A DNA stretch of 60,952 nucleotides from Scybalomonas sp905214925 (GTDB lineage Bacteria > Bacillota > Clostridia > Lachnospirales > Lachnospiraceae). The stretch is taken from NCBI GenBank assembly GCA_905214925.1, contig CAJMOB010000021.1, positions 1-60,952 of the forward strand. Reading direction: 5' to 3'. Under the pieces are notes generated by a model that was not told the origin of the DNA, ran no database searches, and saw only the letters and a program-made list of their open reading frames with translations. Positions within the stretch are counted from its first letter, which is position 1. Every line of letters starts with the position of its first letter. Made by a program: the position numbers and the translations under genes. This document shows, in pieces, positions 1-8,660 of this stretch.

Positions 1-989
1 TTAAAGTATTAGGTGGTTCTTTTGCAATGGCTCGTTACATTGCACAGCAAACAGGAAGAGATGTTTCTGAATTAGACTTCGAAACTCTTACATCTGATAA
101 ACTTCGTGAAGAATTCGGTCAAGCAACATTCTTTACTGCTACAGATGGAAACCATGGCCGTGGGGTTGCTTGGGCTGCAAATCGTTTAAAACAAAAAGCA
201 GTCGTATATATGCCAAAGGGTTCTACTGAAACAAGACTTAAAAATATTCAAGCAGAAGGCGCTACTGCTACTATCGAAGAAGTAAACTACGACGAATGCG
301 TTCGTATGGCTGCTGCCGCTGCTGCAAAAACTCCAAACGGTGTTGTCGTTCAGGATACTGCTTGGGAAGGTTACGAAGAAATCCCATCTTGGATTATGCA
401 AGGATATGGAACAATGGCATTAGAAGCAAGCGCTCAGCTTGAAGAAAATGGCGTTGACCGTCCAACTCATGTATTTGTTCAAGCGGGTGTTGGTTCTTTA
501 GCTGGTGCTGTTCAAGGATACTTCGCAAACAAATATCCAGATAACCCACCTACTGTTGTTGTTGTTGAAGCAGATGTTGCTGCTTGTCTCTACAAAGGTG
601 CTGTATTAGGAAGTGGTGAAGAAGCAATCGTTGATGGCGATATGCAAACAATCATGGCCGGCCTTGCTTGTGGAGAACCAAATACAACTTCTTGGGATAT
701 CTTAAAAAATCATGTTTCTGTATTTATCGCTGCATCCGATGGAATTGCTGCACAAGGTATGAGAATGTTAAGTGCACCAATTAAAGGAGATCCACAGGTT
801 GTTTCTGGTGAATCAGGTGCTGCACCATTTGGAGCGCTTGTTGCAATCATGAAAGATCCAAAATACGCTGACTTAAAAGCTCAGTTAAAATTAGATGAAA
901 ATTCTAAAGTACTTCTCTTCTCTACAGAAGGTGATACTGATCCAGACCGCTACAAAGAAATCGTTTGGGATGGAAAACAATATAATTAA
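1..989 (+). CDS. dpaL: 2,3-diaminopropionate ammonia-lyase (YgeX/DpaL), 5' partial
   Basis: PLP-dependent fold-type II lyase that turns 2,3-diaminopropionate into pyruvate and two ammonia. The reading frame is open to the window edge: codons from base 3 encode KVLGGSFAMARYIA, and in this family the lysine of the F-K-x-L-G-G motif carries PLP, so about 70-75 N-terminal residues are missing (family about 400 aa, 328 seen here). Further family features are the ATDGNHGRGVAWAA stretch and the Gly/Ser-rich GESGAAP segment near the C-terminus. It is the first visible gene of a run with ygeY, ygeW and carbamate kinase, the arrangement seen in E. coli and in gut purine-degrading anaerobes. Family assignment is firm; the physiological role in uric-acid breakdown is inferred from context. 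Confidence 0.93.
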   Translation, partial: KVLGGSFAMARYIAQQTGRDVSELDFETLTSDKLREEFGQATFFTATDGNHGRGVAWAANRLKQKAVVYMPKGSTETRLKNIQAEGATATIEEVNYDECVRMAAAAAAKTPNGVVVQDTAWEGYEEIPSWIMQGYGTMALEASAQLEENGVDRPTHVFVQAGVGSLAGAVQGYFANKYPDNPPTVVVVEADVAACLYKGAVLGSGEEAIVDGDMQTIMAGLACGEPNTTSWDILKNHVSVFIAASDGIAAQGMRMLSAPIKGDPQVVSGESGAAPFGALVAIMKDPKYADLKAQLKLDENSKVLLFSTEGDTDPDRYKEIVWDGKQYN

Positions 990-1069
990 TTAATGATTCA
1001 TTTACATATAAAATAGATTAAATTAGCAAATGACTTTGTTCATTTGACATATAAATGGAGGTATTTATC

Positions 1070-2380
1070 ATGGATTTTAACAAAATTAACGAATTAGCTC
1101 AGGGATATTTACCAGCAATGACAAAATTCTTAAGAGATTTAGTTGCCATTCCTGGAGAAAGCTGCGATGAAGAAGGACATATCAATCGTATTGCTGAAGA
1201 AATGAAAGCTGTTGGATTTGACAAAGTTGTCATTGATGACATGGGTAACGTTTTAGGTTACATGGGAACTGGTGAAAAATTAATCGGATATGATGCACAT
1301 ATCGATACAGTAGGTATTGGTAACATCAATAACTGGACTTTCGACCCATATGAAGGTTATGAAAACGATGAAGAAATCGGTGGACGTGGAACATCTGATC
1401 AGATGGGTGGTATCGTTTCTGCTGTATACGGTGCAAAAATCATGAAAGACATGGGTCTTTTAAATGATAAATACCAAGTATTAGTAACTGGTACTGTTCA
1501 GGAAGAAGACTGTGATGGACTTTGCTGGCAATATATTATCAACGAAGACAAAGTAAAACCTGAATTCGTTGTATCTACAGAACCAACAGATGGTGGTATC
1601 TACCGTGGACAACGTGGTCGTATGGAAATCAGAATCGATGTAAAAGGTGTTTCTTGCCATGGTTCTGCTCCAGAACGTGGAGATAACGCTATTTACAAAA
1701 TGGCTGACATCCTTCAAGACGTACGCGCTCTTAACGAAAACGATGCTTCTGATGCAAATGAAGTAAAAGGTTTAGTTAAAATGTTAGATGAAAAATACAA
1801 CCCAGAATGGAAAGAAGCAAACTTCTTAGGACGTGGTACTGTTACTACATCTGAAATCTTCTTCACATCTCCATCTCGTTGTGCAGTTGCTGACTCTTGC
1901 TCAGTTTCTTTAGACCGTCGTATGACAGCTGGTGAAACATGGGAAAGCTGCTTAGATGAAATTCGTGCACTTCCTTCTGTTCAAAAATATGGTGATGACG
2001 TAACAGTTTCTATGTACGAATACTCTCGTCCATCTTATAAAGGACTTACATATCCAATCGAATGCTACTTCCCAACATGGGTAATTCCAGAAGATCACCC
2101 TGTAACAGTTGCTTTAAATGAAGCATATAAAGGACTTTACGGAACAGAACGTGTTGGAAACGCAGAAACAGAAGCTATGAGAAAAGCTCGTCCACTTACA
2201 GATAAATGGACATTCTCTACAAACGGTGTATCTATCATGGGACGTAACGGAATCCCTTGCATCGGTTTCGGACCTGGTGCTGAAGCACAAGCTCATGCTC
2301 CAAACGAAAAGACTTTCAAAATTGACCTTGTAAGATGTGCTGCTGTTTACGCTGCTCTTCCTACAATGTACTGCAAATAA
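1070..2380 (+). CDS. ygeY: YgeY-type M20 family metallohydrolase
   Basis: Zinc-dependent hydrolase of the ArgE/DapE/ACY1 (M20) family, 436 aa. Start chosen at ATG 1070 because GGAGG (1057-1061) lies 8 nt upstream; an in-frame ATG at 1055 overlaps that site and is unlikely. Metal and catalytic motifs are visible: YDAHIDTV (His and Asp), GRGTSDQMGG (bridging Asp), TVQEEDCDG (catalytic Glu pair), STEPT, and a C-terminal His in AQAHAPNEK. It lies 80 bp after dpaL and 97 bp before ygeW, all on one strand. In ygeXYW clusters it is thought to hydrolyse a carbamoylated diaminopropionate-type intermediate; the exact substrate cannot be read from sequence. Codon use is strongly biased (TTC, AAC, ATC favoured), suggesting high expression. 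Confidence 0.9.
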   Translation: MDFNKINELAQGYLPAMTKFLRDLVAIPGESCDEEGHINRIAEEMKAVGFDKVVIDDMGNVLGYMGTGEKLIGYDAHIDTVGIGNINNWTFDPYEGYENDEEIGGRGTSDQMGGIVSAVYGAKIMKDMGLLNDKYQVLVTGTVQEEDCDGLCWQYIINEDKVKPEFVVSTEPTDGGIYRGQRGRMEIRIDVKGVSCHGSAPERGDNAIYKMADILQDVRALNENDASDANEVKGLVKMLDEKYNPEWKEANFLGRGTVTTSEIFFTSPSRCAVADSCSVSLDRRMTAGETWESCLDEIRALPSVQKYGDDVTVSMYEYSRPSYKGLTYPIECYFPTWVIPEDHPVTVALNEAYKGLYGTERVGNAETEAMRKARPLTDKWTFSTNGVSIMGRNGIPCIGFGPGAEAQAHAPNEKTFKIDLVRCAAVYAALPTMYCK

Positions 2381-2423
2381 TTGATTGTATAAAAAATTAA
2401 CTATTAAACAACAAAGAAAAACT

Positions 2424-2453
2424 GTAGGAGTTGGAGTCTTCCTCCTCTCCTAC
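2424..2453 (+). other. Intergenic hairpin between ygeY and ygeW
   Basis: GTAGGAG (2424-2430) and CTCCTAC (2447-2453) form a perfect 7-bp stem with further GGAG/CTCC pairing inside. No T-run follows, so it is more likely a processing or stability hairpin than a terminator. The ygeW ribosome binding site AAAGGAG lies just downstream. Confidence 0.5.
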
Positions 2454-2477
2454 TTATAAAAAAGGAGATATAAAACT

Positions 2478-3671
2478 ATGTTAAAAACTAATGAATTTAT
2501 CGAAAGACTTAACAAACTTGACTTCAAAGATATGTACAACAACGATTTCTTCTTAACATGGGAAAAATCAAGAGACGAATTAGAAGCTGTTTTCACAGTA
2601 GCTGATGCTCTTCGTGACTTCAGAGAAAACAACGTTTCTACAAAAATCTTCGATAGCGGTCTTGGAATCTCTTTATTCCGTGACAACTCTACTCGTACAC
2701 GTTTCTCTTTCGCTTCTGCTTGTAACTTATTAGGATTAGAAGTTCAAGATTTAGACGAAGGAAAATCTCAGGTAGCTCATGGTGAAACAGTTCGTGAAAC
2801 AGCTAACATGGTATCTTTCATGGCTGACGTTATCGGTATTCGTGATGATATGTACATCGGAAAAGGTAATGCTTACATGCATGAATTCATGAGCGCTGTT
2901 CAAGAAGGACATAAAGATGGTATCTTAGATCACGTTCCAACATTAGTTAACTTACAATGTGATATCGATCACCCAACTCAGGCTATGGCTGATATGCTTC
3001 ATGTTATCCATGAATTCGGTGGTGTTGAAAACTTAAAAGGCAAAAAAATTGCTATGACATGGGCTTACTCTCCATCTTATGGAAAACCATTATCTGTACC
3101 TCAGGGTATTGTTGGTCTCTTCACACGTATGGGAATGGACGTTGTATTAGCTCATCCAGAAGGATATGACATCATGGGTGAAGTTGAAGAAGTTGCTAAG
3201 AAAAATGCTGCTGAATCAGGCGGATCTTTCACAAAAACAAACAGCATGGAAGAAGCTTTCAAAGATGCTGATATCGTATATCCAAAGAGCTGGGCTCCAT
3301 TCGCTGCTATGGAAAAACGTACTGAATTATACGGAAATGGTGACATGGATGGTGTTAACCAGTTAGAAAAAGAATTATTAGCTCAGAATGCACAGCATAA
3401 AGATTGGGCTTGTACAGAAGAAATGATGAAATTAACAAAAGATGGTAAAGCATTATACATGCACTGCCTCCCAGCTGATATCACTGGCGTAAGCTGTAAA
3501 GAAGGTGAAGTTGACGCTTCTGTATTCGATCGTTATAGAATTCCATTATATAAAGAAGCTAGCTTCAAACCATACATCATCGCTGCTATGATCTTACTTG
3601 CTAAATGCGAAAATCCACAAGAAACTTTAAAAGCTTTAGCAGATGCTAGCAAAGTTCGTAAAATGGACTAA
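2478..3671 (+). CDS. ygeW: YgeW-type knotted carbamoyltransferase
   Basis: Member of the aspartate/ornithine carbamoyltransferase family (397 aa) whose E. coli homologue YgeW has no fully settled natural substrate. Carbamoyl-phosphate motif STRTR at residues 71-75, HPTQ at 165-168 and HCLP at 329-332 are all intact, so carbamoyl transfer (in catabolism, phosphorolysis giving carbamoyl phosphate) is expected. Start ATG 2478 follows AAAGGAGATATAAAACT. It sits between ygeY and carbamate kinase, so carbamoyl phosphate made here could be used by the kinase to make ATP. The role with diureido- or diaminopropionate derivatives is inference from cluster context. Codon bias is very strong, as in ygeY. 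Confidence 0.92.
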   Translation: MLKTNEFIERLNKLDFKDMYNNDFFLTWEKSRDELEAVFTVADALRDFRENNVSTKIFDSGLGISLFRDNSTRTRFSFASACNLLGLEVQDLDEGKSQVAHGETVRETANMVSFMADVIGIRDDMYIGKGNAYMHEFMSAVQEGHKDGILDHVPTLVNLQCDIDHPTQAMADMLHVIHEFGGVENLKGKKIAMTWAYSPSYGKPLSVPQGIVGLFTRMGMDVVLAHPEGYDIMGEVEEVAKKNAAESGGSFTKTNSMEEAFKDADIVYPKSWAPFAAMEKRTELYGNGDMDGVNQLEKELLAQNAQHKDWACTEEMMKLTKDGKALYMHCLPADITGVSCKEGEVDASVFDRYRIPLYKEASFKPYIIAAMILLAKCENPQETLKALADASKVRKMD

Positions 3672-3707
3672 TTTCTATCCATTATCTTTATAAAAAAATA
3701 CTACTCT

Positions 3708-3779
3708 CTCAGCTCAAGTAACCAATGCTTGAGCTGAGAAAAAAGAGTTGCAGGCTTTTATAGCCTTCTCTCTTTTTTT
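3708..3779 (+). terminator. Tandem hairpins between ygeW and carbamate kinase
   Basis: An 11-bp perfect inverted repeat (3708-3718 with 3728-3738) is followed by a second stem in which A6-GAG and CAGGCT pair with AGCCT and CTC-T7, ending in a T-run around 3772-3779. The second stem has the form of a rho-independent terminator, so the kinase may be reached only by read-through or from its own promoter. Confidence 0.6.
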
Positions 3780-3841
3780 AGCTATAGATTAATTAATCAA
3801 TCTATATAGAATGAATTCACTTATGAAATGGGGTAATTTGC

Positions 3842-4777
3842 ATGAAAAAGCAAAAAATTGTTATCGCTCTTGGCGGTAATGCTTTAGGAAATAATCTTCC
3901 AGAACAGATGGTAGCTGTAAAAAGTACAGCAAAAGCAATCGTTGATTTAATCGAAGAAGGTCATCAGGTTGTTATCTCTCATGGTAACGGACCACAAGTT
4001 GGTATGATCAATATCGCTATGGCTGAATTAAGTCGTTTATATCCAAACTTTACTGTAGCTCCTATGTCTGTTTGTGTTGGTATGAGTCAGGGTTACATTG
4101 GATATGATTTACAAAACTCTATTCGTGCTGAATTATTAAATCGTGGATTAGAAATTCCTGTATCCACTATTATTACTCAGGTTGTTGTAGATGAAAACGA
4201 TCCAGCTTTCTTAAATCCTACAAAACCTATCGGTCGTTTTATGACTTATGAAGAAGCTCAAGAACAAATTGCAAAAGGCAATAAAGTAATGGAAGATGCT
4301 GGTCGCGGATATCGTAAAGTTGTTGCTTCTCCAAAACCAGTTGATATTGTTGAAATTGACACAATTCGCGCTCTTTGTGACGCTGGACAAATTGTTGTTG
4401 CTTGCGGTGGCGGCGGTATCCCAGTTATGAGACAAGGAAATGAATTAAAAGGTGCTAGTGCAGTTATCGACAAAGACTTTGCAAGTGCTCTTATGGCTGA
4501 AAAATTAGACGCTGACTATTTAATTATCTTAACTGGAGTAGAAAAATGTGCTATTAACTTCGGAAAAGAAAATGAAAAATGGTTAGACAATATTTCTGTA
4601 GAAGAAGCTGCTCAATATATTAGCGAAGGTCATTTTGCACCTGGTTCTATGCTTCCAAAAGTACAGGCAGCAGTTCAGTTTGCTTCTTCTGCACCAGAAA
4701 GAAAAGCATTAATTACTCTTCTTGAAAAGGCAAAAGAAGGTATCCAAGGAAAAACTGGTACGGTAATTACAAAATAA
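3842..4777 (+). CDS. arcC: Carbamate kinase (ArcC/YqeA family)
   Basis: Transfers phosphate from carbamoyl phosphate to ADP, giving ATP, ammonia and CO2. The 311-aa length is typical of the family. Amino-acid kinase motifs visible: IALGGNALG near the N-terminus, SHGNGPQVG, and ACGGGGIPV, plus DKDFASALMAE and LILTGVE of the nucleotide-binding half. GGGG (3830-3833) precedes ATG 3842. In E. coli the corresponding gene at the ygeW-ygeX-ygeY locus is yqeA; arginine-deiminase genes (arcA, arcB) are absent here, so the carbamoyl phosphate more likely comes from YgeW. Codon use is like that of the three preceding genes. Confidence 0.93.
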   Translation: MKKQKIVIALGGNALGNNLPEQMVAVKSTAKAIVDLIEEGHQVVISHGNGPQVGMINIAMAELSRLYPNFTVAPMSVCVGMSQGYIGYDLQNSIRAELLNRGLEIPVSTIITQVVVDENDPAFLNPTKPIGRFMTYEEAQEQIAKGNKVMEDAGRGYRKVVASPKPVDIVEIDTIRALCDAGQIVVACGGGGIPVMRQGNELKGASAVIDKDFASALMAEKLDADYLIILTGVEKCAINFGKENEKWLDNISVEEAAQYISEGHFAPGSMLPKVQAAVQFASSAPERKALITLLEKAKEGIQGKTGTVITK

Positions 4778-4884
4778 TTTTTGATTATTTTTAATAATCC
4801 TTTATTCCTCAACATTATCTCCTATGTTTTATATAATAAATATATTCCTAATAGTATAAATATAATTGTGATATAATATTAATA

Positions 4885-4950
4885 AAAAAGAAAGAGATTT
4901 ATCCGCTCCATTCTTGCTCATGAGCTTGATAAATCCCTTTCTTTTATTTT
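4885..4950. terminator. Bidirectional terminator, arcC/deoB
   Basis: Left arm A4-GAAAGAGATTTATC (4886-4903) pairs with GATAAATC-C-CTTTCTTTT (4928-4945), flanked by A-rich and T-rich tails on both sides. It lies between the convergent carbamate kinase and deoB genes. Confidence 0.8.
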
Positions 4951-4954
4951 TTAT

Positions 4955-4996
4955 AAACGTGAGAAACTCATATAAAATGTTTCTCACGTTTTTTAT
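4955..4996. terminator. Second terminator-like hairpin before deoB
   Basis: AAACGTGAGAAAC (4955-4967) and GTTTCTCACGTTT (4979-4991) form a perfect 13-bp stem followed by T-rich sequence. The GAGAAAC/GTTTCTC arm recurs in several other gaps of the window (see the repeat findings). Confidence 0.75.
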
Positions 4997-5035
4997 GTTA
5001 TAGGAAATTCCTCGCAAAGCGAACCATCCTACAAC

Positions 5036-6235
5036 CTATAATCGTTCTAAAATCGAATGTCCAATCGTGTTCTCTGGCATAACCACATTAAAATTATCTG
5101 CAATCGTTGCCCCAATGACAGCAAATGTATCTTCTTCTGATATCGCTCCACCTTCTTCCATTTTCTTTGAGTATGCTAAAAATGGAACTTTCTCTCTTGT
5201 ATGATCGGTTCCAGTATACGTTGGATCGTTACCATGATCAGCCGTTAAAATAACAAGATCATCTTCTCTTAATACTTGTAACAACTCGCCTAACTTCTCA
5301 TCAAACTTCTCAATTTCTTTTCCATATCCGATTGGATTTCTCCTATGTCCCCAAAGGGCATCAAAATCAACCAAGTTTACAAAACAAAGTCCTTCAAAAT
5401 CTTTTTGAGCGATTTCAATCGTCTGCTCCATTCCATGAACAGAGCTATTTGAATGATAAGCTTGTGTAATTCCTTCTCCATCAAAAATATCGCTAATCTT
5501 TCCGATCGATATGACATCATATCCTGCATCTTTTAATGCATTTAATGCAGTTCTTCCATATGGTTTTAAGGCATAGTCATGGCGATTACTTGTACGCTTA
5601 AACTCTCCCTTTTTCCTGCCAATATACGGTCTTGCAATTACACGTCCAACCTTCCATTCATCTTTTAAAGTAAGCTCTCTTGCAATTTCACAACAGCGAT
5701 AAAGTTCCTCTAACCCAAAAGTTTCTTCGTTACCACAGATTTGAAGCACGGAATCTGCAGAAGTATATACAATCATATTCCCTGTTGCAATTTCTTCTTC
5801 TGCCAACTCATCTAAAATTTCTGTACCACTGGCACTCTTATTTCCAATCACTTTATGTCCTGTTCTCTTTTCCAATTCTTCAATTAACTCTTTTGGAAAC
5901 CCAGTATCAGTAAATGTCTGAAAAGGCTGCTCAATTTTTAACCCCATCATCTCCCAATGCCCAGTCATAGTGTCTTTTCCATTGCTGGCTTCTTCTAACT
6001 TTGTATATTTTGCCATTGGCTTTTCCACTTTTTCAATCTCTGACATAGGGTGGAGATTTCCTAATCCGAACTTTTGAAGGTTCGGAACATAAAATCCCCC
6101 TTCTTTTTTCATAATCTGTCCAATATGTCCTAATGTATCTACTCCAATATCTCCAAATCTTTTTGCATCTGGCATAGCACCAACGCCAAGAGAATCCAAT
6201 ACAATTGTAAAAATACGTTTATATTTTTTTGCCAT
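5036..6235 (-). CDS. deoB: Phosphopentomutase
   Basis: Interconverts ribose-1-phosphate and ribose-5-phosphate (also the deoxy forms), linking nucleoside phosphorolysis to the pentose phosphate pathway. 399 aa, as expected. N-terminal IVLDSLGVGAMPDA holds the metal-binding Asp of the alkaline-phosphatase superfamily; NGKDTMTGHWEMMG carries the catalytic Thr; VNLVDFDALWGHRRN and ILTADHGNDPT supply the remaining metal ligands. TAGGAGGAAGTT lies directly before the ATG. It sits alone between the purine cluster and the Moco genes; placement suggests shared use in purine nucleoside catabolism, but there is no operon link to region 1 (opposite strand). Confidence 0.96.
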   Translation of the reverse strand: MAKKYKRIFTIVLDSLGVGAMPDAKRFGDIGVDTLGHIGQIMKKEGGFYVPNLQKFGLGNLHPMSEIEKVEKPMAKYTKLEEASNGKDTMTGHWEMMGLKIEQPFQTFTDTGFPKELIEELEKRTGHKVIGNKSASGTEILDELAEEEIATGNMIVYTSADSVLQICGNEETFGLEELYRCCEIARELTLKDEWKVGRVIARPYIGRKKGEFKRTSNRHDYALKPYGRTALNALKDAGYDVISIGKISDIFDGEGITQAYHSNSSVHGMEQTIEIAQKDFEGLCFVNLVDFDALWGHRRNPIGYGKEIEKFDEKLGELLQVLREDDLVILTADHGNDPTYTGTDHTREKVPFLAYSKKMEEGGAISEEDTFAVIGATIADNFNVVMPENTIGHSILERL

Positions 6236-6289
6236 AACTTCCTCCTAGTCTACTATAATTTTTATTCCATATCTTTTATTCTCTATTCT

Positions 6290-6976
6290 TTACTCTTCTA
6301 TTTTCTTTTCTCTTACAATGCTTCCATCTTTTTTTATAACGATTGACTGTTCGCTATCATTTTTTCGATTCCATAAGAGAACCGTAATTTCTTGTCCATC
6401 TGGTGATAGCGTAAGCCCATCAACTTCTTCATTCTCCTCTGTTGTATACAACACTTCATCATAATAATTTTTTATCACTTCATTCCCTTTTTGTTCTTTA
6501 AAATGAGGAGATGCTATTGCATAGATTAATGTCTCTTTTTTTCCCTTTATCCATTGAAACTCGATTCCATATTTTTCATCTGAAAATGTCTTTTCCTTTA
6601 CATTATAAATGCAAAAATGAGAGAGGGAAGGATCGATATGAGAAATTATTCCAAGTTCCACATCAGAAATCCATTTTAATTCCATTACGGCATTTATGCG
6701 TCCCTCTTTATCATTCACTTGAATTGAAAATTCTTTTCCAGTCTTTTTGTTTCCAATCCGTACAATCTTTGGATTGATTTCATCTACATAGGAATAATAT
6801 TCCCCTTCTTCCACTTGTACTGCATCTTTTAGCATCTGATTACTATTCAATTTTGTTTGTTTTTCTATCTGCTTCTCATTTTTTTTCGCACCATAAATAT
6901 TGCGATAACAAAACAATCCACTTCCCGCTAATACAAAAACTGCTATGATAACTCCAACTCTCATTTTCTTTCTCAT
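6290..6976 (-). CDS. Membrane-anchored extracytoplasmic protein, function unknown
   Basis: 228 aa. Residues about 5-24 form one hydrophobic segment after MRKKMR, consistent with a signal anchor; there is no lipobox. The rest is charged and appears beta-rich, with blocks such as NPKIVRIGNKKTGKEF, WISDVELGIISHI and LTLSPDGQEITVLLWN that look like propeller-type blades, although no full repeat can be defined by eye. It lies 54 bp upstream of deoB on the same strand, so co-transcription is possible. Not recognised; no function proposed. Confidence 0.6.
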   Translation of the reverse strand: MRKKMRVGVIIAVFVLAGSGLFCYRNIYGAKKNEKQIEKQTKLNSNQMLKDAVQVEEGEYYSYVDEINPKIVRIGNKKTGKEFSIQVNDKEGRINAVMELKWISDVELGIISHIDPSLSHFCIYNVKEKTFSDEKYGIEFQWIKGKKETLIYAIASPHFKEQKGNEVIKNYYDEVLYTTEENEEVDGLTLSPDGQEITVLLWNRKNDSEQSIVIKKDGSIVREKKIEE

Positions 6977-7112
6977 TCGAAATCCCTTCCAATCCTTTTC
7001 TATTCGTATTCTTGTTATTCTTTTATCATAGCAGTTAAATTTTACAAAAAGATGTATAAAATATTTAAATTTTCATAAACAATATTAATATTTTGTCAAA
7101 CCAATATGTAAA

Positions 7113-8147
7113 CTATGCATAGAGTTGATGGCAATCGATAAACACCTCAATAATACCACCACAGACCATACCATCGTCTTCCGCTTCTCTCCCTGTCATA
7201 TCCACATTGACCAATCGAGATTTTCCTTCCTCCATACACTGAATTGCTATTTGCTGAATAGATGCTTCTGCACATCCTCCACCAATTGTGCCTATCATTT
7301 GTCCAGTTCTCACAACAAGCATCTTCGTTCCAATTCCTCTTGGAGCAGAGCCTTTTCTTGAAATAATAGTAACGACTGCCACTGGAAACTTTGTTTCCTT
7401 CCAATCCTCTTTAATATAACTCATCAGTTGATTTGTATAACCGACAGTTCCTTTTTTCTCATTTTTCACCTGAATAATTTCGGCTAAAATAGCAACTCCT
7501 ATCTCGGTTGGAGTTTCTGCTCCGATGTTTAGACCAATTGGCGAATAAATACTATCGATTAATTCTCTTGAAAACCCTTTTTCTTCCATTAAATCTTTTA
7601 CAGCTTTTACTCTCTTTTTACTTCCAATCATACCAATATAAGCATGATCCTTTGTTAAAATAGAAGCAAGACATTCCACATCATAGCGGTGTCCTCGCGT
7701 TACAATTACAAAATAAGTATTCTTGTCTCCTTTGATCTGCTCTAATCCTTTTTCAAAAGCATCACAAATAACTCGATCTGCCCCAGCCCTTCTAGCATTG
7801 TCAGCAAACATAGGACGATCTTCTAACACAGTTACTGTAAAATCTAACATCTTTGCCATTTTAATCACAGGAATTGAAATATGACCTCCTCCACAGATTA
7901 CCATCTGAGGATCGGAACGCATACTTTCAAAAAATACCTGTTCTCCATCTATTTCTTCTAACATTGGCCTATCCGCCTTAATCGCTTCTGTTGAAACATT
8001 TTTAAACAATTCCACTGCGCCTTGGCTATCATATAGACTATCATTAACATAAATTGCCTTTGCACCTATATGAGGTCCTTGAATAATGGTTGCAATTCGA
8101 TTTTTATTTGCTAGATTTAGATTTACTAACTCCTCAAAAAATAACAT
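7113..8147 (-). CDS. XdhC/CoxI-family molybdenum hydroxylase maturation factor
   Basis: XdhC proteins bind molybdenum cofactor and help load (often sulfurate) it into xanthine dehydrogenase-type enzymes. In this 344-aa protein a Rossmann-like XdhC_C domain comes first (about 82-227, CGGGHISIPVIK and the later MIGSKKRV and IGLNIGAETPTEI), and the CoxI-type domain (255-340, RKGSAPRGIGTKMLVV, GTIGGGCAEA, VCGG) is at the C-terminus. This is reversed from the usual CoxI-then-Rossmann order, and residues 1-80 may be a decayed CoxI copy. AGGAGG precedes the ATG. It lies 9 bp downstream of the MOSC gene as the last gene of the Moco run. No hydroxylase structural genes lie inside the window. Confidence 0.85.
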   Translation of the reverse strand: MLFFEELVNLNLANKNRIATIIQGPHIGAKAIYVNDSLYDSQGAVELFKNVSTEAIKADRPMLEEIDGEQVFFESMRSDPQMVICGGGHISIPVIKMAKMLDFTVTVLEDRPMFADNARRAGADRVICDAFEKGLEQIKGDKNTYFVIVTRGHRYDVECLASILTKDHAYIGMIGSKKRVKAVKDLMEEKGFSRELIDSIYSPIGLNIGAETPTEIGVAILAEIIQVKNEKKGTVGYTNQLMSYIKEDWKETKFPVAVVTIISRKGSAPRGIGTKMLVVRTGQMIGTIGGGCAEASIQQIAIQCMEEGKSRLVNVDMTGREAEDDGMVCGGIIEVFIDCHQLYA

Positions 8148-8156
8148 AACGGCCTC

Positions 8157-8621
8157 CTACCTCGCTGTTCTTGAACTTGTTCCATCTCCTAATTTTTCCA
8201 CGGTTAGTTCATCCCCTGATCGGATGATACCGCCATGAAGAACAACGGTAAATACACCTTCTCTTGGCATAATACAATCTCCTACTTGATAGAAAATTTC
8301 ACACTCAGAATGGCATTTTTTTCCTACTTGCGTTAATTCTAACAAAACATCATTACATTTAAAAATAGTTCCAATTGGATATGTTTTAAAATCCATACCT
8401 TCTACAAGAAGATTTTCTCCGAATGCTCCATCATCTACATTTGCTCCTCTTTGACGAAACTCTTCTACTCTATCATAAGACAACAAACTCACTTGTCTAT
8501 GCCATTTTCCTGCATGAGCATCTTTTTCAATCCCAAAATCTTCAATAAATACTGCTTCTTTTATATCCTTTTTTTGTGTTCCTTTCTTTTCACTAATACA
8601 TACTGCTTTTACAATTCCCAT
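8157..8621 (-). CDS. MOSC domain protein
   Basis: 154 aa, a single MOSC domain. MOSC domains carry or transfer sulfur and bind molybdenum cofactor. Visible features: GIEKDAHAGKWHRQVSLL, GAFGENLLVEG, and a cysteine-bearing stretch QVGKKCHSECEIF followed by VGDCIMPREGVF. In clostridia this form is found alone or fused to MogA. It is preceded by AAAGGAATTTATC and lies 39 bp downstream of moaA and 9 bp upstream of xdhC, so it is very probably co-transcribed with them. Its precise role is not established. Confidence 0.85.
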   Translation of the reverse strand: MGIVKAVCISEKKGTQKKDIKEAVFIEDFGIEKDAHAGKWHRQVSLLSYDRVEEFRQRGANVDDGAFGENLLVEGMDFKTYPIGTIFKCNDVLLELTQVGKKCHSECEIFYQVGDCIMPREGVFTVVLHGGIIRSGDELTVEKLGDGTSSRTAR

Positions 8622-8660
8622 GATAAATTCCTTTCTACGCTCTCTTATAATCTATTTTCT

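Noticed and set aside
4829..5017. 62-residue minus-strand ORF between arcC and deoB
   Set aside because: It lies entirely over two terminator hairpins and AT-rich sequence, with no ribosome binding site.
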